Assembly: GCF_000143415.4 (NCBI RefSeq)
Contig: NW_003314382.1
Span: 305,755-365,754, forward strand
Origin: Selaginella moellendorffii
Lineage: Eukaryota; Streptophyta; Lycopodiopsida; Selaginellales; Selaginellaceae
Length of the DNA stretch: 60,000 nt
Direction of reading: 5' to 3'
The translations under genes and the position numbers were made by a program. Numbering within the stretch: the stretch's first letter is position 1; every line of letters begins with the position of its first letter. Shown here one piece after another: positions 10,191-21,570 of the stretch. The notes beneath the pieces are model-generated. The model saw only the letters and a list, made by a program, of their open reading frames with translations. It did no database searches and was not told the DNA's origin.

Positions 10191-12098
10191 CTACCTCGCA
10201 AAAACACATTTGTGTAAGCTTTGCAATAAGACGTGAGGAGCAGTGTTGGAGGGGTCCAGCTCAAAAACATGCTTTGCAGCATCCTCTCCAACACCAACAT
10301 CACACTGAAGCTTGCAAGCTCCAAGGAGAGCTCCCCAAGCAACCGGACATCCTGGCAAAAAGCTTATAACCTGTTGAGCCTCTGTCAGCTGGCCAGTTCT
10401 CGCCAACATATCCACAACACAACTATAGTGCTCCCTGGCTGGATCTATCCCATAGTCAAGTTGCATGCTCCACAAACACTCAAGAGCTTGATCCATCCAT
10501 CCCAAATGGCTGCAAGCGACCAACAAACTCATGAAACTTATCCGGTTTGGCCTCACTCCATCCACTGCCATTTCTTGGAAAACTTTGAGCGATTTGACAC
10601 CATCTCCGGCGTGGGAATGAGCTGTGATCAAACACGTCCACGAGATGACGTCTCTGGCCTTCATTCTCTGAAAAACCTCTATGACTTTGGATAGATCTCC
10701 TTGCTCCGCATGCACGGATAAGATTGCGTTCCAGGAGCTCAGTGTCTTCTCTGGGATGCTCTCAAACAGAGACTCCGATCCATCCAAATCGTGAGAGCTA
10801 TAAACGAGCACGGTTGACCAGCTAATTGAATCCCAAGCGGGCATTCGATCGAAGACAGCCTTCGTTCTTTTATAATCTCCATTTTGTACCAGGACTGCCA
10901 TGAGACAGTTCCAAGCTACCAGGTTCCTCTCTGGAGAATAATCAAAACATTTTTTCGCAGATTCTAGATTGCAGCTCCGGCCATGGATGGCTATTCCAAG
11001 AGTGACCGATACAACACTGTGATAAGGCATCAAACTATGGATGTAGTTTGCTTCCTTGAGATTATAGTTGTGGTCCACGAAAGCTTGGATCAATGCTGTC
11101 CAAGACGAGTGCTCCCGTCCAGTGGAAATCGACTCGAAGGCTTCCTTGGCTTTAAACACGTCTCCACACTGCGCATAGATGCCTATCATCACACTAAAGG
11201 TGACGAGACTTTTCATTGGCATCCTTGAGAGAACTTGTAGAGAATCTCCAAAGTGACCGCTTTGAGCATATGCCGAGACCATCACATTCCATGTTACCAC
11301 ACTGGCGGCTGGAACTTGGTCAAATAATCGTTTTGCTTCCTCAACACGACCATTTGATGCAAAAACTGTGATAAAAACCGTAAAAGAGATAAGGTCCCAG
11401 AATGGCATCTTCGAAAACAGTGTTCTTGCTGTATTTTCCTCCTTGTTTTGGGCATAGACTTCAAGCATTGTGTTCCAAGTGATCACGTCTCGCTCTTCGA
11501 TTTTTCTGAACAAGTCTCTTGCATCATCTATACTCAAAGACTTAAGGATGGAATTACAAGTGATGAGATTACATCTTGGCATCTTCATGAAAATATCCGA
11601 CGCCTCTTTGTGAAACCCATTGCGGGAGTACATAGAAACAATCGTATTCCAAGTGATCATGTCCCTGGCAGCACTAGCACCGTGATCAAACAAGTGTTTT
11701 GCAGAAGCAAAGCTTCCTTCGCTAGCGAAAGCTTGAATCATCACATTGATGGTGACGGTGTCACGTTCTCGCATCTTCGAAAACAAGCTTTTCACTTGAT
11801 CAAAATGCCCAGTCTTCGCAAACGCTGAAATGGAAGTGTTCATGCAGAGTGTGCTGTGGCATGGCACTCGCTCGATCAACACCGCCACCTTTTCTACAAC
11901 GCCTCTTTGCGCAAAAGCTTGCAAAATGCACGTCCATGTCAGTGCATCCCTCTTTGACGATTCAAGAAACACATGCCACGCGTCATCCAGATGCCCCGCT
12001 TGGGCATATGCTGACAGTTTTGTGTTTGTAGAGCAAACATTGCATGGGATTATCTTCCTAAAAGCCTGTCTGGCATCGTTCATACTGCCACATTGCAT
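10191..12098 (-). CDS. PPR protein, 31-residue S-type repeats, short E-like tail, no DYW domain
   Basis: An uninterrupted 635-codon frame carries about fifteen pentatricopeptide repeats spaced near 31 residues, with phrases such as RDVITWNTMLEVYAQN and VVTWNVMVSAYAQSGHF. The last part (REHYSCVVDMLARTGQLTEA ... VAWGALLGACKL ... FELDPSN) is the conserved C-terminal section plus a truncated E motif; the cytidine-deaminase-like DYW domain is absent. PPR proteins bind organellar RNA one base per repeat, and PLS/E types serve C-to-U editing. The frame starts inside a repeat (MQCGSMNDARQAF, where family members have Y.QCG) only four codons after a stop, and no leader peptide is visible. The N-terminus is therefore probably lost or encoded in an upstream exon I could not find. 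Confidence 0.85.
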   Translation of the reverse strand: MQCGSMNDARQAFRKIIPCNVCSTNTKLSAYAQAGHLDDAWHVFLESSKRDALTWTCILQAFAQRGVVEKVAVLIERVPCHSTLCMNTSISAFAKTGHFDQVKSLFSKMRERDTVTINVMIQAFASEGSFASAKHLFDHGASAARDMITWNTIVSMYSRNGFHKEASDIFMKMPRCNLITCNSILKSLSIDDARDLFRKIEERDVITWNTMLEVYAQNKEENTARTLFSKMPFWDLISFTVFITVFASNGRVEEAKRLFDQVPAASVVTWNVMVSAYAQSGHFGDSLQVLSRMPMKSLVTFSVMIGIYAQCGDVFKAKEAFESISTGREHSSWTALIQAFVDHNYNLKEANYIHSLMPYHSVVSVTLGIAIHGRSCNLESAKKCFDYSPERNLVAWNCLMAVLVQNGDYKRTKAVFDRMPAWDSISWSTVLVYSSHDLDGSESLFESIPEKTLSSWNAILSVHAEQGDLSKVIEVFQRMKARDVISWTCLITAHSHAGDGVKSLKVFQEMAVDGVRPNRISFMSLLVACSHLGWMDQALECLWSMQLDYGIDPAREHYSCVVDMLARTGQLTEAQQVISFLPGCPVAWGALLGACKLQCDVGVGEDAAKHVFELDPSNTAPHVLLQSLHKCVFAR

Positions 12099-12323
12099 GT
12101 AAGCTTTTCAGGCATGTCAAAGTCTTTGGAACTATTGAATTTATGGCGATTTGACGCCAAATAGGAGCAACACGACGTTTACAATCAACGAAGGGACGAG
12201 GAAGAGGAAATCCAAGAGTTTTTTACATTACACATTCTTAAAAATCAACGCCCGAGAGAATACACAATCCTATGGTTTAACCGGGAAAAGAATTTTACAA
12301 GACGGAAAAATCGCGGGGTTACT

Positions 12324-13547
12324 CTACAAAGAGGCGGGCGGTGGTGGCGAGGAGAGATCCATTCGTGCATTGTAGACCTTGTCTAGAATATCAATCACCT
12401 TGTGCCTCGTCCCTGGGCTCACATCCCTTCTTAGCAGCAGTAGCAATTTCCCAAACAATCCCAATCCGCCAGTCCTTTCCCTCATGGCGGCGCTACTCCT
12501 CCCACTGTCCCTACACACCGCCCACAAAATCCCCACCGCATTCGCAGTCGCGGAGTCCGACACCCTCAAAATCTTCTTCACGATCGCCGGGATCGCGAGC
12601 GCGTGATCATCGATCGCCGCCCGGCCCTCGGCGCAGCCACAGAGGAGCTCCAGCACGATCAAAATGTGCTCCGCCACGCCGCCGCTGGTGTCCGGGAGGA
12701 GCTCCACCAGCGCCGCCACGGCGCCGGTGCGCGCCGCCCTAGCCCTGTTCCTCAGTGGCAAGCAAATGCCCAGCAATGCCCTGAGGCTGGAATTCACTAG
12801 CACCTGGTTGCCATTCCGGCGCAGAATGGCGACAAGACCATCGATCACCCCAGCCGTCGATCCGATGGCGATCTGGGCGCCTTTATCGCTGGCTAGGCCA
12901 TCTAGCACCGCTATCGCGCTCATCATTCCCGGCGGGGAACCCATGCACAGAATCCACGAGATCGAACGGAGGGGCTTGGGCGAGATTAGGGCTCTTCGCG
13001 AGTTGTAACTGGCGGGAAGATAGGCGAGGATGGCGATTGCCTCTTCAATCGGCTGGAGCCACGCCTTGTCCGGAGGATCCCTCGCGTCCTGGGGGTACGG
13101 AGCGCTGAGAACGCCGGACAGGACGGTGACGGCGCCGGCGTCGACGATGGCTCGGCTGTTCTTGGTGCTCTCCCGCGCCTTGCTCTTGAGCTTGGAGAGG
13201 GCGTCAACATTGGCAGGGTCTTTCTGGATCCTGTCTAGCAGGAGGAGGATGTGCGGCCTGTCGATCGGGCTGGTGGAGCTCCGGAAGAGATCGCTGGTGG
13301 TGGAATGGGATTCGCACCACTGATGGATGAGGCTCCGCAGCGCGTTGTTGGGCACGAGCGAGTGATTCTGGTGGAGCGGTTGCATCGTCGCTGGGCAGCA
13401 ATCCTGGCCGCGCTCGAGCCACTTGTTGATGCTGCTCCGATCGTATGTCACGCCTGTGCAAGCGGTCACGGGATCCCGCATTAATTCCAAAGAAATTGGG
13501 CAGACAAATTCGGGTGGAGGCACTGGATGAAGATCGGTTTGATCCAT
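12324..13547 (-). CDS. U-box E3 ubiquitin ligase with ARM repeats (PUB22/23-like)
   Basis: Single-exon gene, 407 residues, close to the length of Arabidopsis PUB22/23. Residues about 12-85 form the U-box: FVCPISLELMRDPVTACTGV, then TYDRSSINKWLERG, then CPATMQPL and NNALRSLIHQWC. The rest is armadillo-like helical repeats (EEAIAILAYLP, GLVAILRRNGNQVLVNSSLRAL, HILIVLELLCGCAEGRAAI). U-box proteins recruit E2 enzymes without zinc; this subfamily is cytosolic and in angiosperms damps immune and drought responses. The ATG at 13547 is chosen because the U-box follows after 11 residues, as in the family. The stop lies 226 bp upstream of the PPR gene on the same strand. Exact orthology to one PUB number is not claimed. 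Confidence 0.93.
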   Translation of the reverse strand: MDQTDLHPVPPPEFVCPISLELMRDPVTACTGVTYDRSSINKWLERGQDCCPATMQPLHQNHSLVPNNALRSLIHQWCESHSTTSDLFRSSTSPIDRPHILLLLDRIQKDPANVDALSKLKSKARESTKNSRAIVDAGAVTVLSGVLSAPYPQDARDPPDKAWLQPIEEAIAILAYLPASYNSRRALISPKPLRSISWILCMGSPPGMMSAIAVLDGLASDKGAQIAIGSTAGVIDGLVAILRRNGNQVLVNSSLRALLGICLPLRNRARAARTGAVAALVELLPDTSGGVAEHILIVLELLCGCAEGRAAIDDHALAIPAIVKKILRVSDSATANAVGILWAVCRDSGRSSAAMRERTGGLGLFGKLLLLLRRDVSPGTRHKVIDILDKVYNARMDLSSPPPPASL

Positions 13548-13897
13548 CCCAGAGCGATGATCTACGAAGGAAATACCCAGCTCGTAGGGGACTCTGTGCT
13601 ACTACTATGACAATGGCTGGATTGAGTGCCTAAAAGAGAAGAGAAGCGGTACCGGGAATCCACGAATTCTTCCCTCGCTCATCACGAATTTGTCCTCGCC
13701 TGGAATGGAACAGTATCCCTCGGTCGATCGATTGGCCTGTGCGAAGAGAGAAAAGAATAGAGACGCTCGAATTTGGCAATCACGAGAAGGAAAGCTCGGC
13801 GAGCGATGGAAAGCGAGGAAGGGGTGGCACGCCAATAAAACACCGCTCTTCCCAGCCCTAAAGGGACAATGGGAAGCCGGCACGAAACAGAGGAAGT

Positions 13898-13974
13898 GTT
13901 GACGTGGAGGCCCAACACGTGTGACGATGCCGGCCGTCCATCGGGCAGATCGACGCGAGAGATGGCGGCACGTG
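13898..13974 (-). promoter_or_regulatory. Candidate promoter elements (two CACGTG G-boxes, TGACG motif) upstream of the U-box gene
   Basis: CACGTG palindromes sit at 13916-13921 and 13969-13974, and TTGACGTGG at about 13899-13907, some 350-430 bp upstream of the U-box ATG. ACGT cores are bound by plant bZIP/bHLH factors and are frequent in stress-responsive promoters. The same region is downstream of the transporter gene, so assignment to the U-box gene is inference. Confidence 0.3.
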
Positions 13975-14194
13975 GTGGCCTGAAACCCCCTGTTGCGTTG
14001 ACGCGTTTGCGTTCACCGACCGTAGACCGGAGCTTCGCCAATGGGGTTTCGACAGCGCATTGCCGGATAAGTACGTACGACAGCGGATATTTTACAATTC
14101 CCTTTCTCTAGAGGTTGCTTGATATTTCTTGAATACGTATTTCTTTAAAGAATTCTCCTTTTTGTTTGGTTGCTTGATAGTTGGAAAGTTTGAT

Positions 14195-16600
14195 CTATTC
14201 CAGTATAGGGTGGGCCGTGGACGATGGAAGGAATGGCTTGCATGTCATGAGCGCCGTGAGAAGCGCAAAGAAGTTGAGGAAAAAGAACACGAGGTGATCA
14301 CCTGTATCATAGAAGATTAAAAATTATAGACTTCCCAGAGATCATTCTAATGTAATCCTCTTACCTGGGAGAAGCCAAGTGTGTTGCCTTGTTTGGCACC
14401 ACGCAAAGCTGAAATGCAAATCAAATTAGTCTCACGCGTGAAAGAGATTTTGCGCATATAATACACTTACACTGAGCCACCACCCGCGGGGCCAATTGCC
14501 TTGAACAGTGACACAATGCTCAGAGAGAAACCATTGGCGGCGCCTCTTTGCGCTTGTTTCTGGACAAAGCTACTTGTTTAGTATGACTGAATGGGGCGGG
14601 ATTTTCTGAGACAATCGGCTTACCACTGAATTGTTGATGAGTATGAAGGAGCCCGTGAATGTGGCTTGCTGGAATCGAGCAAAATCAGAAGTAAAATCCA
14701 GGAGGAGCTTAACTTACACCCAGAATCAACTTGGTGATCGACGCGATGAGAAGTATCGCCCAGAGAGAGTTCCCGTGAAGTTTTGAGAAGAATGGATACG
14801 CCGTCAATATAGGAATTGCTACTAGCTGCAATGCAAGAGAATCTTTAGAGCGAAGAAAAAGGAACAAAAAAGTGGAGAGCTTACTGTTGGTACTCGTGTC
14901 AACCGGATTGGCCCGAGCCACTTTGCAAAGATAGGAAACAAAGTCAATTGGAACAAAAGCATAGACAAGCCTGTGAATAAAAAGAAAGAAGTAAACAATG
15001 ACGATCCAGTCTAAGTGATAGAACGCACCGGATATTGCAAGAACTTCTCCAACATTGGAGCTCGTGAAACCCAGTCCACCGTATGATCTTCCACTCACGG
15101 CCCACAGCGAGAAGATCTAAATATTCAGAGTGATTTTAGAAAATCTCTACGATTGTCGTGAAATGTACCTCGGTGTAAGCTATGTCGTGTAGAGACCAGA
15201 GACAGTAGACCATTGTGGAGGAAATAAATCCCCAGTTTCTAAAGATGGATTCGGATTGCTTCTCCTTTGTATCACTCTCCACACTAATGGGATCCTTGCC
15301 TGTGTCCTCCTCATCAATTTCAAGGGAAGTGTGATCTTTATGAAGTGTTTCCTGACCCCCAAACACAGCACAAAAGCTTTTCCGTGATCTTTTGTCCCAG
15401 AACTTGGGAAATTAAGCAACGTACCGGCAAGTAGAAGCACATAACCAGTGCTATCAATGCGAACACAAGGACGCCAAGTGCTTGCAACAAGTAAGGAAAT
15501 CTCGCAAACAAGCTCCCGGATTTGAAGATGTTTGGATACTTGATCGCAGGCTGTAAGGACGAGAAAAAAAATTCACATGAGATCACGGAACTTGAGAAAT
15601 TCGAGAAGTCAGTTGCCTGTGCTAGATAGCCACCCATAGCTGGTCCGATAATAAGGCCAAATCCCCACATCGTGCTAACCTGCACTAGAAACATAGAATT
15701 TCAAGGCTTTGAGAGCAAAAGTTTACGCACCATTGACATGCTTATCGTCTGATGTTGCTCGCTACAGATCTCGGAAGCGTATGCCTGTCGATAAGCACAA
15801 ACGTACTTTGATTGCTTAGTCTTGAAACTTTGATAGCTCACCTTGACGGTTCCAAGCATTCCATTGAAACCTCCCAAGAGAAATCGCGTGAGCAGAGCCA
15901 TCCACAAGCTCGTGCTAAGCCCAAACAAGGTGTTGAAAACCACCCTGCAAGGAGTTCAGTTATTCTTGGAAGAACTTATGTCGATCGATGCTACGCACAC
16001 TGAGAGAATGCCGCAAACCATGACCTTCCTTCGACCATATCTGTCGGCTATGACGCCCCAGAGAACTCCAGTGAGCATTCGCCCAATCATCAAAGATGAT
16101 CCTGGACAAGACAACAGAAAAAGAGTTAATAGATTGAGTGTGCAGGACAAGTTTTGGCATTGCTTCGTCTCCCAGATCTCCAACTCACCGATCCATCCAG
16201 CGTAATATCCAATGTCCTCTTTCCGCTTGGCAACGTGTAGATCCTCTATCTGCGATGGAGAATCCATTAAAAAAAACTTACACAAGCGTGGCCGGTATAG
16301 TACACTACCATGAAGTAGAGGAAGGGGTAGACTACTGCGATTGGAAGCGCTGCCATTGTTTCAAATCGAATCGAGAGAGAGAAGATTAGGTTGTGAATGG
16401 AGAGAGCTTGCTTAAATCTTACCATTGGCGAGGATCACAAATCCGAGGAGAACGAGGAGCTTGAAGGGAACTGGCGCGTTCTTGTCCCGGAGATGGGCGA
16501 CTCGGCATCCCGGGCACTTGGGGTGGAGCGCGGATGCCCTGCCGCTGGAGCCTGGGCGATGCTGGTAGTGATCGAGGAGCGGCTGCTTCTCCTCCGTCAT
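14195..16600 (-). CDS. MFS transporter of the ZIFL (zinc-induced facilitator-like) family, 16 exons
   Basis: Exons from the 5' end: 16423-16600, 16282-16349, 16189-16249, 15999-16101, 15842-15944, 15731-15784, 15617-15679, 15425-15550, 15169-15351, 15029-15116, 14885-14970, 14718-14825, 14624-14668, 14471-14559, 14365-14408, 14195-14301. The total is 1506 nt, in frame: 501 residues plus TAG. Family marks are the N-terminal CPGC motif, the MFS loop motif [31 protein letters not shown], and [24 protein letters not shown] proteins are 12-helix tonoplast or plasma-membrane carriers exporting Zn/K-linked substrates or auxin. An acidic loop (about residues 255-280) lies mid-protein. Introns are about 45-75 nt. 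Intron 7 (15551-15616) uses a GC donor (CAG/GCAACT). Substrate is unknown. Confidence 0.93.
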
Positions 16601-17263
16601 AGCACCAAATCAAGAAAAACAACCAATCTGGATCCCTGAAGGAAAACTTTCAGCCACGAGAAACTCGTGCAAGTTTGAGATTCGTACAGAACTAGAACGG
16701 AGGGGCTGCTTTGACGGGGCAAAGAATTGAGCTTGCAGTAGTAAATAGTTCGATCTTTTCTTCTACACTCAATATTGGAAGGCTAAGTTTTACATCCAAA
16801 TGCTCGGTCGAATTGTCGTGTATTCATTCATGGCGATTTGTCCACTTTGGTTCCACGGAAGGTTTTTCAACCATGTTTTTTCCGTGCGATGGTAGCCAGA
16901 GCTCTCAGAATAAATATTTTTCCCCAGAAAAAGAGGTAAATGTTCTCTCTCTTGAAATACTGTTTCTGTCATACGTAGAGTGCTTTCAGTCAGGAAAAAG
17001 GAAGCCAAAGGATTTTAGCCAAGCAGTTCTTTTAACTAAACAGATCATTTTCTTTAACTAGTACGACTTTGGGGATCTACAAAATCTCCCAAAGAATTAG
17101 AATTGATCTAACAAAGATGTTACGCCCGTCGAGCAAAACACTCTCGTGAAGCCTTTTACTCATTCAAGAGAGATTACAATAGAATAATAGACACAGTGTC
17201 CTCGTGCCTTAATATTTTAACTTTGCCTAGTCTAAGATATTCAGCTTACACGTTTGTGGCTAC
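16601..17263. other. Upstream region of the transporter; no gene seen
   Basis: An open frame of 116 codons crosses this stretch on the plus strand but shows no motif or codon pattern like the flanking genes. The first few hundred bases probably hold the 5' UTR and promoter of the transporter. Composition becomes AT-rich after about 17060. Confidence 0.4.
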
Positions 17264-17319
17264 AAATAAGACACCGGGCTTGAATTCCCAAAAATAAGAC
17301 ACCGGGCTTGAATTCCCAA
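17264..17319 (+). repeat. 28-bp direct tandem duplication
   Basis: Two adjacent copies with period 28 are centred on ataagacaccgggcttgaat. The copies are identical, so the duplication is young or a slippage event. Confidence 0.8.
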
Positions 17320-17671
17320 AAAAGTGTTGACTTGTAAAGCAAGATACCATCATGCCTTTCTTTATCTTGGTTGTCCATATCCTGGGTGCATATGAGATTA
17401 GTTTAACAAGATTATTAATTCATGATATAACAGTCATGCACTGAGATTCTTCATGAGTCAATTAAGAGATGCACTAGAATCAAATGCCCAAGTGTGTAAG
17501 TTTGAAAAATGTATTGAATATGAGAGTATATTCATTGAATAAAAGGAAGGTTTAAGTAATTTTTAATCAAATGGTGGTTTAAATTGTTATGCCCCAGTTC
17601 TTTAAGTATAGTGGGTATCCCTTTTAAAGCATAAATAATTGATTGAATAAACCTCTAGGCAATGTGCATAA

Positions 17672-18175
17672 CCCCCAAAATGCCTATTAAATATTAATTT
17701 TAATATATGATGTGATTCATTTAGCTAATTAATAGAGTCAAACCCAGGACTTTTGTCAACACTTAAAATGCCTACTACATATCAATCTCAACATGTGGTA
17801 TGATTCCCTTAGTTTATCAATAAAACCCAAAATATCTATTAAATATCAATCTCAATATGACCCCATTAACACCCAAAATGCCTACTAGATATGAACATTA
17901 ACAAATTCCCTTAGCCAATCAATAGAACTTAAAACGCTTATTAAATATCAATCTTAATATATAGTGTGATTTTTTTAGCCCCCTTTAATACCAAATATAA
18001 ACAAGAGAGTTTAGTAGTATTTAAACCCAAGAAAATTTAACCCTAAATATCCTAAGATATTTAACCAATTGGAAAAAACAAATGTGCACTTTTGTTATAA
18101 GCCCTTATCTTCTATATTTAAATCTTTATAAATCATTTATCAAGTAATGTTAATATTATTGTAAAGATGAGTCAG
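17672..18175 (-). repeat. Tandem array derived from a TRIM-like LTR element
   Basis: Five imperfect units begin near 17672, 17759, 17826, 17872 and 17930. Each opens with a variant of ccaaaatgcctattaaata and continues with caatctcaatatgtggtgtg and ccttagccaatcaatagaa. The same text occurs once in the internal region of the related element at 37438-37638. The array is followed at about 17989-18175 by a diverged copy of that family's LTR (tttaaacccaag ... ttaaccctaaatatcc ... aaccaattggaaaa). The internal primer-site region was therefore amplified in tandem next to one LTR. Confidence 0.65.
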
Positions 18176-19890
18176 TTGATCCTAGGAAATAGCAAGCTTT
18201 GATATAAAGAGGAGTAGCCATATTACTTCCTTATAGGTGAAGCATCTAAACTCTATGGAAGATACAAATTAGCACTTGGTTTGTCAAGTAATAGCATTAC
18301 TATCTAGAAAATTGTTGCCTTAGCAATCTTTCCGGATGCAATATGTAAATTATGTTATTGTTGTTCCTCTTTGAGTGCATCACATATTTGAAAAAAAAAA
18401 AAAGATTCATATGCATACTTTGTAAGGACATGTGGATCTATTCAAAATGCTCAATATCTAAAATATCATTCAATAAAGTTGCTAAATTACTTCTTTATCC
18501 ACACTAATGATGGCTTGCTTTATTACCATGAGGTGGACCTTTATATAGTTAATGTCACTAATAATTTATCAACAGGTTCACAAGGATCCATCCATAAGAA
18601 ACCCCCTTTTAGGGTCATGATATGCTCCTTTGTTTATGCTCCATGAATTTGTGATAAAGCAATCCAATTTTAGTTGGAAGTCTTAGTATAATCAAAAAGA
18701 TAAATATGCTACTCACCAAAGGGGTGGTCCAAAGTTGAGTTGAGCTCAATTCAACAAAAGTCAATGTAAATTAATACAATTAACTAGATGTTTTATAAGC
18801 GATAGTCCAAAGTGATCTCACAAATTGAGCTCAACTCAACATAGTCAATTGAAATTTTTATAAAGGAAATAAATTGAAGAAATGAATGTTTTAATGAACT
18901 TTAATATATTGAAACATGTAATACCTGGGTCAAAAAGATTCTACTAGATTGAGTCTTTTAAAAAAGATAAAGTTAATAAGAACATATCGTTTCTAAGACT
19001 ATATTTTTTTACTATTGACTACTATTACAGTTGTTATATTTTGATTTAAATACTTTATATTTTAACTAAGTTTATAGCTGCCATATATTTACATACTAAT
19101 CCTTCATTTAAAGTTTTTTTAGGATTTTTGAGAAGATAGGAAGCAAGGAAAACAAAAAAAATTGTAAATAAGAGTTATAATGTAAAGAAATGTGAAAATA
19201 TTAATTTTGTTTTACTATCATAATTTTCATATTACACTTTTAGTCTTTGTTACCCATTGAGGAATGTAAAAACCACTATCACCATTGATAAAAATGATTA
19301 TATTACTTCCAAAACAATAGTATAAAGCAAAAGAAATGAAGAAATAAACAACACAATAAAGAGCACTAACAAATTTCCCCAAGTTCTCCCAATATTCCCC
19401 AAGTTCTACCAACATTCCACCTTCAACTTCACATAATAATTATCTTTTTACTAAAGGTGTTAGTGAAGTTGAAATAAAGCTTTCTATATATGAAATTCTA
19501 AATCTTTCTACTAGAGAGGGATTGCCTTTAGCATTGCAAGAGCAGTGCCACATGTTTCTGCAAGATCTTACTTTTAATATAGCAAGACTACTTGAAAGCA
19601 TAAAACACTACTATACTTAGTACTTAATATGTTACTCTTTTTTAGATAAAACAAATAGTTCTATGGGTCTATAAACTTTTCTTGAGCACTATAGCAATTG
19701 TATAAAGATAGGTTTAGAAAATGTGTATATATCAATTCCAGAATAAGTTACAGACACATACCCACTATTGCTTTATGATGAAGGACAACATTCCTTTGGG
19801 AAACACTATATTGGCTAGTGAAAAATATAAAGTTTTTAGGCCATCCTATAGTGAATGTAAGATCTAGGATTTTTTTACTATAGTATTGTA

Positions 19891-19934
<44 letters not shown>

Positions 19935-20387
19935 ATTAATTATAGGTAATATATCTTATTCTAGAGTGGAATATCCACTACAACAAACAAGGTATTAGAA
20001 GTGTAGTGTTTAGTTTAGGAATGACTAGAAAGAAAAAAATGTGTAAACTCTTTTGTCAAACTTCAAATCAACACAATAGTTATCTTGGTTTAGTGGGAAC
20101 AAGTAAAGTCATTGAGAGGTTGATTTTAAAGTGCCCAATATGCCTTTTTGTCTTGGGTCAAAAATTCATTTCTATAGGTTTGAATAATTTTCTTGAGCAC
20201 TACCACAAAAACAATATTATCACTTTATATATAATTGTTTATAAGTGTAAAGATCCAAATAAATCCTATAAGCTGTACTAGATTGAATCATGAGACATAG
20301 AAGGAAAGAGAGAATAAGAGGAAGAAAGAAAGAAGAAGAGAAAGAACTATGATAAAAACTTTAGATTCCATTGGATGCTTCCTTCCA
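18176..20387. other. AT-rich DNA without recognisable genes
   Basis: All frames are short. Small features only: 18-bp inverted arms around gttgagttgagctcaatt near 18736 and 18822, homopolymer runs, and a (TA)n stretch listed separately. A short region near 20006-20280 has a 91-codon open frame with no recognisable motif. Confidence 0.5.
19896..19931. repeat. (TA)n microsatellite
   Basis: About 18 uninterrupted TA units. Confidence 0.95.
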
Positions 20388-20473
20388 ATTGAGGTTGCCA
20401 TGTACGATGAGGTGACTATGTATAGCAGGGTTTTGCTATACATAGTCACCTCATCGTACATGGCAACCTCAAT
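20388..20473. repeat. Perfect 40-bp inverted repeat with 6-nt loop
   Basis: Bases 20388-20427 are the exact reverse complement of 20434-20473, with loop gggttt. Arms start attgaggttgccatgtacga. A transcript would fold into an unbroken 40-bp stem. No flanking element ends or target duplications were seen. Possibilities: a young foldback or small-RNA hairpin, a snapback duplication, or an assembly/cloning artefact. The perfect pairing is unlike most plant microRNA precursors, which contain mismatches. Confidence 0.9.
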
Positions 20474-21570
20474 CTTTGTCTTTATTTTGTCTCTACAGAT
20501 CACCTCCTAGAAAAAAGGTTCAACTTATCCCTCAGCTTTTATTGGTAAAATTGGAGTCCATTGGAAGGTCTTACATAAAAACTCAAGTTAATCCTAAGTG
20601 ATCCATTGTGGTAGAGTTGGTTCCAACCCAATGAACTCAAAAATGAAGAACTCATTATTGATGCAAGTTGTGATAAACCACCTTGACCACACGATTTGGT
20701 TGAAGCAGAGTTTGATGCTCACAAACTTGCTAAGGGAGAGGAATACTAAATGAAGTAGCAACTGTTGGGGGTCTTATATGGAGTTTTAATTCTAAACATG
20801 GAAGACATCATGAACACGAGATGATGCTAGCAACTACAACCTATAGGCCATCTCATTCACACACTCCATAATCTCAAAAGGCTTTAAGAACTTTGGATGG
20901 AGCTTAGAAAGAGTGGTAGTGTTGAGAAAGAAACCTTTTAATAGTGGGGAGAACACTCTCTTGTACTTTGAAATCTTGCTTAAACATATTTCTTGTGTGA
21001 ACTCCCTACCCTTAGAAAATGGGGAAGAAAGGAAATATACCTCTACACTTTAGCATCTCTTCACACCTTAGAATATTCCAATAGTAGAATATTGTAGGAA
21101 ATCTTTCTCAACTCTAAGCCATCTCCTAACAGGCAACAACAAAGGAACGTACTAGTTCTGTTATGTGTGAAAGCCCACAATCAAAGTGCTGTAAAATAGA
21201 CCCCAAAGTGATGCTCTATATTGGCAACTATTGCAAGGAGACAAAGAAAGGAGAAGAAAAAGAGAAAAACAAAGGAAAAATAGAAAACAGAAAATAGAGA
21301 TATAAAACCAAGTAGGAGAACCACGTACTTGGACCCCAACTTAAGGCCTCCTCACATCTGGAAAGTGCTGCAAATATCGCTTAGTTACTCTTAAAGTTCC
21401 AAGGGAATAAAGTAATGTATTGCTTGGGAATGGTAATTGCAAGAATGATAGAAAACAATAGTTTATCAAATGAATAGTGGAAGGTAGTGATGGCTGGTTG
21501 TAATGGAGTGATAGTGTAGGGGATTTGGCAGTCTATGAATATGGTCAAAGTGGTTGGTAGCATGTATACT
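20474..21570. other. No gene seen; probable old retroelement sequence
   Basis: Composition is intermediate and all frames are broken. The run of purine-rich sequence near 21240-21310 and adjacency to the LTR/primer site at 21571-21783 suggest retroelement debris. No motif can be named. Confidence 0.35.

Noticed and set aside
12341-13633. Several plus-strand frames over the U-box gene
   Set aside because: Low-complexity Arg/Pro/Ser-rich antisense shadows of the U-box coding sequence.
16711-17061. 116-codon plus-strand frame upstream of the transporter
   Set aside because: No motif, no codon bias and it lies in the probable promoter/5' UTR of the minus-strand transporter.
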